Source: Asterias amurensis (lineage: Eukaryota; Echinodermata; Asteroidea; Forcipulatida; Asteriidae). From it: a stretch of DNA of 64,000 nucleotides. Both the position numbers and the translations under genes were made by a program. The notes under the pieces were generated by a model. The model was not told where the DNA came from and did not search any database. It saw only the letters and a list, made by a program, of their open reading frames with translations. Location: contig NC_092649.1 in NCBI RefSeq assembly GCF_032118995.1, positions 19,653,832 through 19,717,831 of the forward strand, written 5' to 3'. Below, in pieces: positions 46,501 to 58,500 of the stretch (position 1 is the first letter of the stretch; each line of letters opens with the position of its first letter).

Positions 46501-49500
46501 TGCAGATTTGTTCATCAGAACATGGGAAATTTCTTTCGGGAACTTTTGGCAGAATAAGGGAGAAAAAAAAGAAAGAACGAAAAAAAAATCCTACACACCT
46601 GTGTCTCATATTAATCAGTTGGCACGCCTCCATCTCTAACGCTCTCCTCTCTTCCAGCCCTCTAACCGCCACCCTAACACTAGGGGGCGCTGGTTTCCTC
46701 GCGACATACTGCTTGTTCATTGGTCGGGATCGTATCGCCTTGCCAATCCCGCTGACGTACGTATCGAGTAGAATGGTGTGGGCGGCATGAGGGGAGAGGT
46801 TCGGGAACTCAGCGAACCGCTGGTCTGGGGACAGAGGTCCTAGTGTTTTTAGGGGTTGGCGTCTGTCTGGTGGACAGGCTTTCTGACCGGTACCAGACTC
46901 TTCCACACACATCACCTGCAAAGGAAGGGAATTTCTACAGTAAAATATGTTTGTCGATTATAACCAACAAGGGAAACTGTCTGGGTAAATTTTAAATGAT
47001 TTGGGGTTGAACAAAGAAACATTTACTAGAGTGGGACTGTGACCAATGACCTCCGGATTAACGTGCTGGCGATCTACCAACTGAGCTATCTAGCCTAATG
47101 TTGACAGTCTCCCTATTTTGTGAAATTTGGGTAATTTAATTAAATTATCTTAAAACAATGATACTGTTCTGTTGACAATTAAAACAAAAAATATTCTGAA
47201 ACCTCTGAACCCCTATAAATATGCCAATATCTCTCACACTCTTCAGTCTCCTGATGATGACTAGAGCAAGCTAGTTGGAACAGTGAGACCAATTTAAGAA
47301 CTCGCTCCGCGACAGTGAAGTTAATAACGACAATTGTTCCCTCAATCCAATTAAGCAAAAGAAGTTGTCCCAGTCATTTTTTCTACCCTCCGCCCAGTTA
47401 AAAAGAAGGACGGTTCTTTTCAGAACAGAGAGGTCTTCCAAATTCCAAAAATTTACTCTGCGGTAGTAGAATATAAAGCAAGACAAGTTCTTAAAAAAAA
47501 AAAAAAATCTACCTAGCAAGTAGATACACACTTGGTGTTACCATGGAGGAAGGAATAGAAGGAGCTCGAACGACCCTCAAAACCGCAGAGTAACAAAAGA
47601 ATATCCTGACAATGCCCCCTGTCTGACCAGTGGAAGATAGGAGACCTCCAGCTGGACGGCCGATTAACAAGCAGGATTAGATTTCTTTGTGCAGAACGTG
47701 TGGTACCGCCGCTCTGCACCGTTGCCTTCGTGTAAAGTTGAATCATTGGAGACAAGAATTGTGAATACACACGTTTTCATTTACCATTTGTGGTGTTTCA
47801 CTGAAACATCATGGCATGTTTTTCCATTTTTTGTAAGTTTCCGGTCACTAGCGGTGGTTCAAAATGTTTGTATAAGCACACAAGGGTGGTTGGTATTCAA
47901 TTGTGTTTTTCGATTTGGTGAGCACAAGTGTACACAATTTTTATCAGGTCTCAAAAAAGTTGTTTTTCTGTATTATATCCATACGACATACGACACCATG
48001 GTTGAGTAAAGAACCAAGTGCTCACGCGCAAACTCACATACTCCAGGTCGCCCATGGTCTGTATAAGGTATGTGGGTGATTACGAGGTGTTGTTAAACGA
48101 CCGCCGTACCGCACGTTCGACTTTTGATGTCCCTTCGTTCGAGCTCCTTCTATTCCTTCCTCCATGGTGTTACTGACAACCAAATATATATTAACCTTAT
48201 ATTGTTGCACTTTAGCTCCTCCTGTGACCTTAGGCTCCGGCCAGCTGACCTTAATGGCGTTGAGTTTCGTTGTAGCTGCTCGGTGTAAGGCAGGAGGTAT
48301 GACTCCTGGCCAGGTCACAATCGCTGGGTCAGAGTCCTTACTGTGTAGATGCGGGATGTAACACAAAGCCTAGAATAGTAAAAATAATATTAATAATAGT
48401 ACAGTAAAAAAGACTTTTGTAAAGTGCCCAATGCAAAAAACCTCTATGCGCACAGAGAGAACATTAAAATATGCAATAAGTGAAAGATACAGTTATTACA
48501 AGTAAGGAGGTTATAAATAAGCAACTTCAAATCAAAGAGTTTTTAACAGCAGACACTTAACACAGTGTAAAGATCTAGCCAGGTGAATTTGCACAGGAAG
48601 ACTATCCCAAAGAAATGGGGCAGCGTAAGAAAATGATCTTTGACCATAAAAATGGAAGACGCTCTTGTAGTTGAAAGCAATGACTGTTGAGATGACCATA
48701 AAGTCCCAGTATAAGTTAAGATAAATTATCCAGGAGATCGACATGTTTGACCTTTGAAGTTTTGTTATTTTATTTTTATAAATTGTATGAAACGTAACTT
48801 GGGAAATTAAAACTATGTTACTGATGTCTATTAAAATGCTTCTAGACCGCACCAGAACTTAGGGGTATTTAGAAAAATATATTTTCTTCAGCTAACAGCT
48901 TCACAAGGTGCCGCAACACACTCGCAAGCAACTGCTAGAAACACAGTGCAAACCCATCGAGTGTACAGGTTTCTTTTATGTGCAATACAAAACACACAGA
49001 ACAAACCGCTTATGTCCCATCCAAAGGACCAAGCAATAATGGTTAACTGTCTCGCTTAAAGGGAAGGTACACATTTGGGAATTATCAAAGACCAGTCTTC
49101 TTAATTGGTGTAGCCCATCATAAGCATAAAATAACAAGCCTGTGAAAATTTGGGCTCAATCGGTCATCAAAGTTGCAAGAAAATGATGAAAGAAAAAAAC
49201 ACCCTTGTTGGACGAATTTGTGTGCTTTCAGATAGGAACAAAAGACTTCTAGCTAGAAGTCTTTTATTATTTTAGTGAGAAATAACCTCTTGCTCAAAAA
49301 CTAAGTTACTTCAGAGAAAGTTGTTTCCCACAATGTTTTATATTATCAACAGCTCTTCAACGCTCATTACCAAGTCAGTTTTTAAGTTAATATTTGTTTT
49401 GAGTAACTACCAAACGTGTACCTTCCCTTTAAGGACACAAGTGTCATGACCTGGACTCGAACCCACACCCATGACCGAAGCTACAGAACTTCCAAGGACT

Positions 49501-52500
49501 CTAATATACTATCTTGTTACAAACCTTAAGCGTGAATGTGTACTCTTTACACATCTTGCCTGCCGTGAAAAGATAGGTACTCGTACCAGCTGGTAGTTTG
49601 TCATGATCTTTACCATTAAGTCTTAACTGGTAACCGATCAAGTGTGCATTCCCAAACTGCATTGGCTTCTCCCATTCTAGTATACAGCCACTGTATGTAC
49701 AGGACCTAATGGGGGAAAAGGTGAAGACAAGTTGTGAATACATTTTGTACTTTAATTCTATTAAAATATCAAGATTTTCATTTTCAAAGACTTGTGTATT
49801 ACATGCAAACTCTTTCAGTGCCCCTCTCAATTTTGAAATCAAAACCTCAAATGCCAGATTTTTTTTGTTTTTTTCGAAAAAAATCAGCATATTTAAAATG
49901 TACAAAAAAGTCTTTCTCACCAAAACAAATTCATCTTTGCTAGTTTGTGTTGCCTTGGTACATCCCAAAGTAAATAGTATTTCTTGAGTAATAATGCCTT
50001 CTCATGATGGGTCATACAGATACGATTGGCGACACTTTTTTAGTACAAAGTAGATATTAGATCGCATACTGCATAACCGATCGTATTGTACAAAACACAA
50101 TACATTCTCTGTGGTGAACAGAACCACCAGAGTTTGGTGCTCTTATCCGCTCGGCCACAACTAGCCAAGATGGAGACAATACTCACCTGATTGTCAGATT
50201 GGGAGTAGCTAGAGGAGCGGAGGTCTGCACGGTGAGCTGTCTCGATCTGTGTATGACTCGATCTCCTTCATCTAACGCTACCACACTCACAAAATGATTA
50301 GTGCCAGCAATACAGCCCTTGATTGAGTATTGTGTAGCGGTGGGTTTCAGAACAGCTTCGAGCTCCTAGAAAAAAATATAAAGGTGTAGTCGTCAGTAAA
50401 TACAGCTCAGGTCTGATATAAACAGTAACTATCCATGAAAGAAGAGGAAAAGAAAAAAACAGGCAAGAAAAACAAGAGGAAACGATAAAATTCCTATACT
50501 TTTGTACACAGAGAGTGAAGGAAAAAAGAGGAAAATCAGCTAAAAAGAGGAAATCTCATATGCTTGTATTAAGTCCTTGGAAAACAGAGAAATATTTTCT
50601 TGAGCACAAGGGCTGACCTAAATGAATGCATGGTGTAGGCTCTAATAGACATTTCAGCTGATTTAATCACAAGATATCGCCAAAAGATCAGAGCGAATAT
50701 GTCCAATAAAACCTAATAGGAATATAAACAATCTGAGAAACATTACTGGTATTGATGGTTTTTACATGACCACATTACTTCCAAGTGTAGTGTATCACAA
50801 AATAACCAAAAGTTTGTATTGCCATCCGTGTTAAGAGTGATTACAAAATGTATATCTTCCCTTAATTTTTTTTTAAAAACCTCTTAACTGCGCTTTGATT
50901 CCCTAATTATAAACATAACCTACCTTTGGTCTAGCAACACTACTCCACAAAACTTTGATCCGATCCACAAGCTGTTGACTCTCCACTGTAAACACAAAGG
51001 AATTATACAACATTAACACTCTTTGCTACAGTGTCATGCTCCAAAATATTAACCTGAAGTTTTAAAGACGGAAATATTTCTTCAAAAAGATGGACAAACT
51101 TCTTTCCTCTGGATTTATTATAAACAAATAATTATTTTCTATTTAAAGTACCATTGCCTCATGTCCTTCCAAGATTTTATAGAAATATTGGAGTCATATG
51201 TAAAAGAAATTCTCCATCAACACCAAGATCCACATTGTTTTCAATCAACAGAATAAAGACAACTAGACATAGTTAAATGCGGGTAAGTCCCTGATCAAGT
51301 TTGTAACAGGCGCCCTCTATTGCCAATAAATTGTTATTCCTTATGATGTTGATAGAATACAGAAAGCTTCTCTGCCATACAGGTTTGAAACATTTTCACT
51401 TCTTTGATTGTTTCAATCAACGATAACAATAAGACAACTAGACTTGGTTCAATTCTGGTCTCGTGCTGAACAAGCACTTCTCGAGAAGAGACGTGTGTAG
51501 CTTAGAAATATTAAATGCATACAGAATTTTAGTTTGTATATTACACACAAAATGAAAATAACAAGATACACAAACAAGGACCAGACAGGCGCGCTAGAGT
51601 TGTGCCAAACCAAAGAGATTGGGAGCGACTCTAGGTCAACCCAAACAAATTTTGGTTTCGGACAGGAGAACTTAATATAACATTCGCATTGGCTCGGCTC
51701 ATGACAAGGTCAACGTTTAAAACCAAGGCGCTCCGTGGTGATTCCGAACGACTGCAACACAGTTGATCTTTCGAAACTGTTTCAGACGTTGAACTTTTCA
51801 AAATTCATAATTTGGTTTGGCGAACACTTGAGCACCCCTTCTGAAACGGGTGTATGACACAGACATAGGCTTACTGCACAGCAGCAAAGTATTGGTCAAG
51901 AAGATCAATCGACAGAGAAAATGTACATATGACTTGAGGCTTTGCATGGTGAGGTATCAATATATGTATTTGGTTTGTGGTAACACCATGTGTGTACACA
52001 CTTAACAGGTAGAGTCTGTTCTTTAGAGAGCTGTCATTCTATCCAATCTACTATCGCGGAAGAGATTTATCAGAATTTTTTCGGGAGACTTCTCAGTTCT
52101 GAAAAGAACTGCTGGGCGGTAGGTATAGAAAATCAGCTTGGACTGCTACTTTAGCTAATATAGGATCATTATTAACTGCACTACCACTTCTTAAATTGGT
52201 CTCAACGTTTCGACTAGCTTGTTCTAGTCAAAGTCATCGTCAGGAGAGAAAATGCTTCAAATAATGAAAGAAATGCTTACATCCAATGAGTGGTAGCCTC
52301 CACTCCAGTACAACCAACATCTCAGACAGCTCCAATACACCAACAGAGATATCCTCTGGACACAGTGAGCCGTGACTGCACCCATCACCTTGGCCTCGCT
52401 TACTGGTAGCAGCTACCTGGGCAATAGGTTGTGTCTCTGGGGACCAACAGGTTATTACCACTTCATCTGAGAGGTCCGAATCTCGGTAGTTGGGGTCTGC

Positions 52501-55500
52501 GCTCAACGCTACGATACTCATGTGGTATGTTCTGAAATACAATACGGAACGGAAATGTTTTTGAAAGATGTTATCATTTTTTTAAATATTTTTTTTCATG
52601 CAAGTTTGCCCTAAACAAGGAACAAAAATGTTCTTAAAAGATAATGTTATCATTTTCATTTTTATTTAATTTTTGTTCAAATGCAAGTTTGCCCTAATTA
52701 AGGATAAATAAAAGCCAATCTCAGTAAGGATGAACATAACTCAGAGGCTTAAGGTAGGAATTGATATTCCTCTTAAACAGTCTAGATTGCAGGATGGAGG
52801 GAAACATGCATCAGTCAAGGAGTCCAAAAGAGATGCAATACGTGGAATAAAGCTGTCGGAAAGGCTCTTCGATATACATCTCAGCAATGCAAGAGTGTAT
52901 GGGTGCGAAGAAGCAGCAAGCCTGGTTTCACGCTCAAATATTATCCTGATAGGAGGAACCAGTTGGGACACACTGGTGGCACATTCACCATGAAAACATG
53001 TAAAATTTGCATTGGGGAAACAGAATATTATTTGTTTTTTACCCATATAACGTTAAATACTGTGTATGCTCAGGTACTTTCCTCGAGTCTTGTGAATACA
53101 AATCCGCACGCTGGGATTCAAACCCCGGAACTTTGTCATTCTAGAGCAGATGACTAACCATGACACCACTGAGGTTGCCCGATAGCTAAAGGCAGTTTGA
53201 GTCCTATGTTTCAGCAGGGGTTCCACAACATTCAAACAAAGGCATTCAGAAATTTTCTTATTACATTTCAGTCATCGATAACACCAGTATGGTACTTTTG
53301 TGTTCATTTGTATGCTCTGAGCAGTCTGGGTCTTTCTAGGTCTCATTTGTCCTGTCTGCTCTTAAAAGATGATGTACTAATTCTTTAGGAGAATAATGGG
53401 CATGATACGTACCTGTTAGGACGGCAAGGGATTGCAGCTTTGTAGTGAGATGCACTCAACTCCTGACCAACTTTCTTATCATTCATGTAAACCTGTTCAA
53501 CGCAAACATAGAACAAATACATCTTTGTTTATGGATCCAAATTTACACTGGACTGCAGGCCCGAGGCCAGTGATTCTGACAGGAAAAGTCCAGTGGTTGT
53601 GTTTTTGTTCAAACGTTGACTTTCAGCCTAAAAAATTCTGGGATGGATTTCACAAAGAGTTAAGACTAGTCTTATCTCGAGTTAGGACGAGTGAACTTGT
53701 CCTAATTTAGGATTAGCTAATTAAGTTTTTAATAAGGGAATCGATGTGTGGTGAAGAGGTTTTCAACTATAGGTTTAAACCCGCGCTGAGGCCAGGACTT
53801 GATAATTTTACCGAGACGAAGTCGAGGTAAATTATCAAGAACCAGGCCTCGGCGGGTTTAAACCACTAGTTGAAAACCAATTCAACACACTTTGATTCCC
53901 ATTCATAAATACCTTTTCGGTCAAAAAACATCAACACTTCTTGGTCAAAAGGTAAAATAAATGCAAAAATTATAATTCTTCAATGATTTCTTTCAACACA
54001 ACACCACTCCAGCTATGAAATGGGAAGGCCCTCGGGTAAACAACTTCTTATAAGGAGATGATGTGCGCATCACGCGTATCGCGTGATGTGGCACAGCTGT
54101 TTCAGCCGTTGCTCTTGACCAACAGGAACGAAGAAACTGTCTAATAAGCGCTGGTGCAAGCTCGTGTGTCTTGCCCATGTTATAACACTTTTTATTGGTG
54201 TTATATCATCCGTTCAAACAACCCCTCGTGATGCTCTCTCAACCAATCAGAATGGATAAACTGTCTTAGGTATTTATGAATAACTCCTAAAGAGTCATAG
54301 GACTAGTCCTAAGTTAGGACTATCTTTGTGAAATTGACCCCTGGCCTTGTAAACAAAATCTGGTCAAGTGAATATTTTGAGCTTAAAGTTCTACAGTCTT
54401 GTGAATTCCAGCCCCCCCCCCCCCAATTTGAGCCTTTTGATTCTAAGCAAAGGGGTGGGATCCTTCACCCTACCTGATATCCCCTGACTGTCACCCCTCC
54501 ATACAGTCTTGGTTCTCCCCATTCCAGAATGAATTCTTCCTGCATGACCGATGTGCAGCAGAGATTGGGAGGGTCAGGTGGTCCTGGTATGACACACTGA
54601 ATGCTGGGGCTTGGTACGTCCTGCCACATGTCATCATGCTGGTTGGCTTGAATAGTCATCTTATAAATACATCTGAGAAAAAATACCCCAAAGAACAAAA
54701 ACTAAAAGAGTCAGAACTAAATAAGGGAATAGAAGTGTAGAGATAAGGTCTAAATGCCTGTTTAAATAAAATCGGCAGGGTAGTGGCCATGTGAACACAC
54801 GCCCACAACCCTGCAATTTACACTTGATCTCCTTTAAAGGCAGTGGACACTATTGGTAATAACTCAAAATAATTATGACCATAAAACCTTACCTGGTTGA
54901 TGGTGTAAAACATTGTGGGAAAAGGCTCCCTCTGAAGTGACATAGTTTTCGAGAAAGATTGAAATTTCCACAAATTTGATTTTGAGACCTCCGATTTAGA
55001 ACTTGAGGTCTTAAAATCAACCATCTAAACGCACACAACTTCTTGTGACAAGGGTGTTTTTCCTTTCAACATTATCTCGCAACTTCGAAGACCAATCGAG
55101 CTCAAATTTACACAGGTTTGTTATTTTATGCATATGTTAAGATTCACTAAGTGAGAAGACACCAATAGTGTCCAGTGTCTTTAAACCGATGTGTGGGTAG
55201 CACTGAATACTCAGCACTTGCAATGTACTTTGCAATTCTAGAGCAGATTTCTTACCAACTAGACCACTGAGATTGCCCAGTAGCTAGAGGCAGTTCGAAT
55301 ACAACAACATATATAAAATCTTTGCAGAATCAGCTGCTAAAACCTCAGCCTGTAGCACATTTTTGTGATATTTGTTCCCGTGACCAAGCATTTATACACC
55401 ACAGTAGGACTATACTCCTCTGAAGGGATGTACTTATTGCAAGATAGATAGATAGATAAAATATATGATTCAAAGTGCCAAAGTTATCATTTTGTGTTTT

Positions 55501-58500
55501 AAAAACAATTCTGGTCTAGTAAAAATGTTGAGAAACGACAAGTCACCATTCCCCCCGCCCCCTCCACCTTCAAGCCCTGCTCTACATTGACATGCTGTAT
55601 TACCTGTTATGATAAACTGGTATATCGTAACTGAGTGCAGTTTGAGGCAATGTAGCCACTCGCTCTTCGTCATCGGCGTCGTTGAACCAAGTAGCATCAT
55701 ATCCCACAATGCCTTGCTCCTCGGCTGTCCCACAATCCTGCAGAGCCCATTTTAAATGAATGTCCCCCTGAAGATCACTGTAATAAAATGTGAGAAAACA
55801 AAATTTCCATCAATGGATCTGGTGCAATATTTATAAGCTAATAACAGCATAAGAATGGCTTGGAAGAGGTGTTGATTCCGGGTCTCTTTTAGAATTTTAA
55901 TCTACATGTAATCTAATCTAATAATTTAAGTGCACCGCATACAATTATCTCAGCACACTGTACACAGTGCCAGTTTAAAAGTTAAAAAATTACAGAGTAA
56001 AAAATTATCGTCAGATGATGTGTTTATCCACAAATCTTTTGCCAATAAAAAGTTCAGATTTTCGTTATGGCAATGATATTTTCATAGGAAAATGACTACT
56101 GAAGGAGCTCCTAAAGGTTAAAAAAGTACTGCAGGTGGGCACAGAATTTCTTTTAAAATACAGACCTCAAGTGGTAAAGAAAAATCTTGTCTTATTTCAG
56201 TAATCAAGGCTTCACTTGGGAACACCTGTTCATTTTGGTCATGTACAACATTTAAAAGCACTGAGAAGGGAAGTCCCAAAAAAATTCTCACCTATTTTCC
56301 TCCGACTCTTCATTATGTCTTTCTATGGAGGGATGAAACTTCGCACCCAGCTGCACAATATTACCTATATGAAGCGTGACATAGTTAAAAGTTAAAAGCT
56401 TAAAGCCAGCAGCTGTAAACTCATCTCACAAAAATCTGATTTCAAGATATTTCTGAACCAAATAATGATTTAACCCTCACTATAAGATTTGAACTCTGAT
56501 TGAGAAGTTGTGCATAGATTTGAAATGCACATGGTGGTAATAAAAATAAGGCCGTTTTTGAATGAGCCATTTGAGAGTTAGATTTGAATAATGTCTGGTA
56601 CAATGACTTGCTTAGTCAGGAGGTACTGCTTACATTTGAATTCCCCAGACGTATAGGTTTGTGGGGCAAGCTTTTGTACAGTAACCTCCAGATGGGCAAA
56701 TCCTGGTAACACGTGCCAAATGTGTTTGGGGATTTGTTGTCTCGTACTACGCAAAGCTTGCACCAAAACATGTGACATTGCGACTGTCTTTATAATCTGA
56801 GGAATTCTGAAGTGGTTAACTTTGAGTAAAAAAAAGGTTCACACGCCCCAGCTAAGATTGTCTTAGCATTTTGACTTTGTGCGATCTCCCTCAAAATAAC
56901 CCCCCAAAAACAACAGAACAAAATAAAACAAAATCAAGAAGAACAAATCTTACGTTAAAATGGAAAATACTCTTTCTGTTCATCCAGGGTTTCCTAGAAC
57001 AACCTACCTGATTGATCTCTAGGTAGAGTAACGACGACAGTCTTAGATGCTGACTCGTCGAACATCCCTTCATACTCAGCAGAGGCTAATCTCATATGAT
57101 GAGGCTTAGCGCTAGCTTTCTTTGCTAGTCCTTTATCCGCTGTCGTTATAGCAATCAAGACAATCTCATAAGACTGAGTCGCTGTGCATTGGATGGTATA
57201 CTGCTGGGTGTTGGGTTTCAGGGTTGCGTAAACTGCTCCGTTGACCTCAAGTTTGTATGCGAGGAGGGTACGTCTGAGACACGTTGAGCAGACGGGATCA
57301 TCTGACGTATGACAAAATCAAATCAGAAATCAATTAACATGATTGGTTTTTGGAGATGGTTCTTGTATAGATGTATTGCTTATGACGTCATTGACAACCA
57401 TCTTTGATGAAAGGCTATCATTGGCCGAGAGTGAAGCGGAAGTCTCCTTCACTGGTAAAGTGATAGTGCACTAAACACATGCATTCAACTACCACCACAG
57501 TATCATAAAACAGGCTTGTAGTACTTTTGTTGGAAGTGTTAGTGACAACTGAACCTCCCTGGGCCCAATTTCATAAAACCTGTTAGCACAAAAACTTGCT
57601 TACCACAGAAAACTATTGCTTAGCAGAAACTGGTCACCAGCAAAAAGTCCATAAATTAACATTGTTGTGACTCGTGTCCCCACCATTTTTTGCTTAGCAA
57701 AGAAATTTTCTAATCATTAATTTCTGCTTAACAGCTTTATGAAACTGGGCCCTGGCAGGAGTGGCTTACCTGAGTTCCTGGAGGAGGTCACCAACGACGG
57801 TTTCTCCCAATACACATCGACCCACGATGAACCATAGCTGGTAACCATCACATCTGGCGCCACGCACGGCGCAGGTACTCTGGCCACAAACATCTCCGAT
57901 TCAAGCCTCAAGAGGGCCTCCTTGCTGTGATGTCGTCTCTTCTTATCTCGTTTCTTCGACGTCTGTCCCCGTTTCTCCGTCTCCGAGACGACTGCCACCA
58001 CCATAAATGAGTACATCTTTCCCTTAACTAATCCCGGGATCTCGCACGACGTCATTTCATTGACAACTTCTATCGTTTCATGAGGGTCACTTCTTTCGAC
58101 CACAGCTCCAGTGTTCCTAACCTCCAACCACCGTACCTCATACCGCTTTAAGACACCCAGTTGTATCATAGGTGCCCTCCACAATAATGTCACCGCATCA
58201 TCGCGACCGAATATGCAACTTAAACCACTAGGGGGCGCCAAACCTGCCGTCGTCATCTCAACGCTAACGCAAGGCAGCCATGGACAGTCCACAGGTACAT
58301 CGTTCCAATCGTCTGGGAGACTCCTCAGTTTGGATCTCGGACTGACCATAGACACGGACCCTTCCTCAAAGTACTCATCCGTGATGGTGACTAGGTGGAT
58401 GGTGTACGTCGTGGATTCTACGAGATGTTTGATTATTGTTGAGGTCACATCTGGGAGAAGGTCAGTATGGTGTGTGGTCTTGACAGAGTCATCTGAGAGC

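Larger units (their letters stand above)
37537..46915 (-). other. Exon list, FN3 gene, exons 19-29
   Basis: Minus-strand exons: 46599-46915, 45521-45608, 44446-44524, 43758-43894, 43019-43176, 41579-41803, 41139-41202, 40594-40783, 39839-39961, 38964-39110, 37537-37796. Exons 19-21 code for a Pro/Arg-rich stretch and then a helical Glu/Leu-rich segment (ALAEMEEQLFQVLETLL) that could form a coiled coil. Exons 22-23 code for the last FN3-like module. Exons 24-28 code for the thioredoxin-like region. Exon 29 codes for the Ser-rich basic tail (TARRRTLKKR), which resembles a nuclear localisation or phosphorylation-prone sequence, although that is speculative. Confidence 0.8.

Noticed and set aside
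46344..46790. 148-codon plus-strand open frame
   Set aside because: Antisense shadow of the FN3 exon at 46599-46915, extended through a repeat.
47689..48009. 106-codon open frame in the 625 bp element as a transposase
   Set aside because: No catalytic motif or family resemblance; length is compatible with chance.
52730..52993. 87-codon plus-strand open frame inside an FN3 intron
   Set aside because: Opposite strand to the host gene and no family signal. It has a plausible composition but may be a repeat fragment; not supported as a gene.
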